A stretch of DNA of 13,923 bases from Phycisphaerales bacterium (GTDB lineage: Bacteria; Planctomycetota; Phycisphaerae; SM23-33), in NCBI GenBank assembly GCA_003485185.1, contig DNAS01000146.1, positions 9,651 through 23,573 on the forward strand, written 5' to 3'. Shown piece by piece: positions 12,417 to 13,923 of the stretch. Made by a program: the position numbers and the translations under genes. Position 1 is the first letter of the stretch. Each line of letters opens with the position of its first letter. The notes under the pieces were generated by a model. It was not told where the DNA came from, did not search any database, and worked only from the letters and a program-made list of their open reading frames with translations.

Positions 12417-13408
12417 TCGCCGCGAGCTCCCTGGGCGTCTGGGCGTTCTGGATCGGCGCGATCGCCGTCGGGGCGGCGCTGTCGGCGTTCTTCGCCGGCA
12501 TGGAGACGGGCATCTACGTGCTGAACAAGATCCGCCTGGACCTGCACGCCGAGACCGGGCGGCGGCCCGCGCGGCGCATCCGCGCCCTGCTGGCGCGCCC
12601 CAACAACCTGCTGGCCGTCCTGCTGATCGGGGTGAACCTCTCGGGCTACTTCACCGCCCTGGCGGCCAGCAACATGTTCTTCCTCGCCGGCTTCGGGCAC
12701 AAGACCGAGTGGATGTCCATCCTGGTGGCCACGCCCGTGCTGTTCATCTTCGGCGAGAGCGTGCCGAAGAACGTCTTCCAGCGGGTGGCCGAGTCGCTGG
12801 TCTACCGGTTCTCCGCCGTGCTGGGCGCGGCGAACGTGCTGTTCAACGCCTGCGGGCTGGCCGGGCTGGTGCGCGGGTTCTCCTGGGTTCTGGTGCGCCT
12901 GGCCCGCGCGCCGCGCCGCCGCGCGACCCCGCTGGCGCACGAGGGCCTGGCCGCCCTGGTCAGCGAGGGCCACGCCAGCGGCGTGCTCACCCACGCCCAG
13001 TCGGTGATGGCCGACCGCGTCATGCGGATCGGCAGCGTCACCCTCGGCGACGTCATGAAACCCATGGGCAAGGTCGCCAAGGCCCCCGAAACCCTCGACC
13101 GCGCGGAACTGCTGGAACTGCTGCGCAAGCACGACTACTCGCGCCTCCCGCTGCTGGACGCCGCGGGGCACGTCGCGGGCATCGTGGACGTGTACGATTT
13201 CCTGGCCGCCGGCGACGCGGCGCGACCGGCCGAACTGCTCCGCCCGCCGCTCGTGCTCGACGCCGCCATGAGCGTCACCGACGCCCTCTACCGCATGCAG
13301 CGGGCGAAGGTCTCGATGGTGGTCGTCGCGGCCGGGGAAAAACACGCCGGCATCGCCACCGTCAAGGACATCGTCGAGGAAATCGTCGGCGAGATCGAGG
13401 AATGGTGA
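12413..13408 (+). CDS. Second CNNM/CorC-type membrane protein, shorter, without CorC_HlyC domain
   Basis: 331 residues. It has a DUF21 membrane domain (about 8-165) with FFAGMETGIYVLNKIRL (26-42), LIGVNLSGYF, and FGESVPKNVF (113-122), the paralogous counterpart of LGEVAPK in the gene before. The CBS pair covers about 208-328 (LGDVMKPMGKVA, DYSRLPLLDAAGHVAGIVDVYDF, ATVKDIVEEIVGEIEEW). It ends directly after the second CBS domain, so the C-terminal CorC_HlyC domain is absent. It is diverged from its neighbour, not a recent duplicate. The start overlaps the upstream stop by 4 bp and has GGAGGA 6 nt before it. An obligate pair or heterodimer with the first protein is a reasonable inference from the tight coupling. 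Confidence 0.9.
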   Translation: MIAASSLGVWAFWIGAIAVGAALSAFFAGMETGIYVLNKIRLDLHAETGRRPARRIRALLARPNNLLAVLLIGVNLSGYFTALAASNMFFLAGFGHKTEWMSILVATPVLFIFGESVPKNVFQRVAESLVYRFSAVLGAANVLFNACGLAGLVRGFSWVLVRLARAPRRRATPLAHEGLAALVSEGHASGVLTHAQSVMADRVMRIGSVTLGDVMKPMGKVAKAPETLDRAELLELLRKHDYSRLPLLDAAGHVAGIVDVYDFLAAGDAARPAELLRPPLVLDAAMSVTDALYRMQRAKVSMVVVAAGEKHAGIATVKDIVEEIVGEIEEW

Positions 13409-13427
13409 TCGGGAAGAAAACCACTTC

Positions 13428-13508
13428 ACCGCGGAGACCGCAGAGGACGCAGAGCATGGAAGAAAACAACACAATGACTTTCTCTGCGATCTCTGTGACC
13501 TCTGCGGC
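13428..13508. repeat. Inverted arrays of degenerate nonanucleotides between convergent genes
   Basis: The left arm (13428-13454) is three 9-nt units, for example ACCGCGGAG then ACCGCAGAG. The right arm (13482-13508) is three 9-nt units of the reverse complement, for example CTCTGCGAT then CTCTGTGAC. The loop is 27 nt. It occupies most of the gap between the second CNNM gene and the S13 peptidase gene and could act as a bidirectional stop signal for transcription, although there is no T-tract. Confidence 0.8.
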
Positions 13509-13526
13509 GATTTCTTTCCGACGCCG

Positions 13527-13923
13527 TCACTTGTCCAGCTCGTCGACGAGCATTCGGCAGAGGTCTTCCTGGAGTTCGTGGGCCTTCCAGCCCTTACCGG
13601 CCGGCACGCGGTTGACCAGGATCGAAAATGCGCACGCGGGCTTGCCCGCGCGGTCGAGCACGTATCCGCTGAGGCAGGACGCCCCGGCGATGTACCCGGT
13701 CTTGCCCAGCACCCGCCCGCGGTACGGCTGGCTGGTCAGCCGCCCGCGGATCGAACCGTCGGTCCCGCTGATGGGCAGGCTGTCGAGCAGGACGTCGGCG
13801 TCCTTGCGGCGGAGGATTTCGGTCAGGAGTTTCGTGACGGCCGCCGGCGAGACGCGGTTTCCGTGCGACAGCCCGCTGCCGTCCCGCACGGTGAAGCTCT
13901 CGGGCGGGAGGGCGAACTCCTTC
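13527..13923 (-). CDS. Peptidase S13 (PBP4/DacB-like D-Ala-D-Ala carboxypeptidase/endopeptidase), C-terminal part
   Basis: The frame is open to the window edge (13922), so the N-terminus is missing; 131 residues are seen. These enzymes trim or hydrolyse peptidoglycan stem peptides in the periplasm through an acyl-serine. Visible are RDGSGLSHGNRVSP, the conserved S13 motif before the C-terminal lobe, DSLPISGTDGSIRGRL, and the KTG triad motif in VLGKTGYIAGASCLSGYV. The SxxK active-site and SxN motifs would lie upstream and cannot be checked. It ends DELDK. It converges with the CNNM genes, with the nonamer repeat between them. The GTG that could start a 120-residue ORF (13889) is within the conserved motif and is not a real start. 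Confidence 0.88.
   Translation of the reverse strand, partial: KEFALPPESFTVRDGSGLSHGNRVSPAAVTKLLTEILRRKDADVLLDSLPISGTDGSIRGRLTSQPYRGRVLGKTGYIAGASCLSGYVLDRAGKPACAFSILVNRVPAGKGWKAHELQEDLCRMLVDELDK

Overview
The window is about 13.9 kb of GC-rich bacterial chromosome. Gene content and intergenic style fit a planctomycete, possibly a Phycisphaerae-like lineage. The main clues are a DUF4175-like coiled-coil protein followed by a secreted alpha/alpha-toroid (squalene-cyclase/prenyltransferase repeat) protein, a metallo-beta-lactamase-fold protein with degenerate metal ligands, tandem CNNM/CorC membrane proteins, few long operons, and gaps packed with degenerate short repeats and palindromes. The taxon is an inference. 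No rRNA, tRNA, CRISPR array, transposase or phage gene was found.

Layout. 1-3692 (+): the C-terminal 874 residues of a coiled-coil protein, overlapping by 4 bp (ATGA) a secreted toroid protein. 3693-3818: a degenerate heptanucleotide array between convergent genes. 3819-5201 (-): a short UvrC without the helix-hairpin-helix tail. 5202-5547: a divergent region with an inverted heptad array and a cold-shock promoter. 5548-5787 (+): cold-shock protein. 5788-6024: a convergent gap with a 10-nt-period inverted repeat and a terminator. 6746-6025 (-): two small membrane proteins, again with an ATGA overlap. 6747-7343: about 600 bp rich in REP-like palindromes. 7344-8657 (+): LarA-family nickel-dependent racemase. 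8658-9310: about 650 bp with heptad arrays, a terminator and a 10-bp-period G-tract array. 9311-10237 (+): MiaA. 10340-11020 (+): degenerate MBL-fold protein. 11050-13408 (+): a 27-codon leader ORF and two CNNM/CorC-type proteins, each junction an ATGA overlap. 13527-13923 (-): the C-terminus of a peptidase S13 (PBP4/DacB-like) enzyme, cut by the window edge.

The genes do not form one pathway. UvrC serves DNA repair, MiaA tRNA modification, the S13 enzyme the cell wall, and the CNNM pair probably divalent-cation transport. The first two genes probably end a larger envelope operon.

The most unusual content lies between the genes. Arrays with strict 7-, 9- or 10-nt periods occur at many gaps, often as inverted pairs, and one runs into the end of larA. 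A second theme is start-site architecture. larA, miaA and the 27-codon ORF have a -10-like hexamer only 6-9 nt before the start codon and no Shine-Dalgarno, which suggests leaderless mRNAs; uvrC is close to this pattern. Other genes here have clear Shine-Dalgarno sequences.
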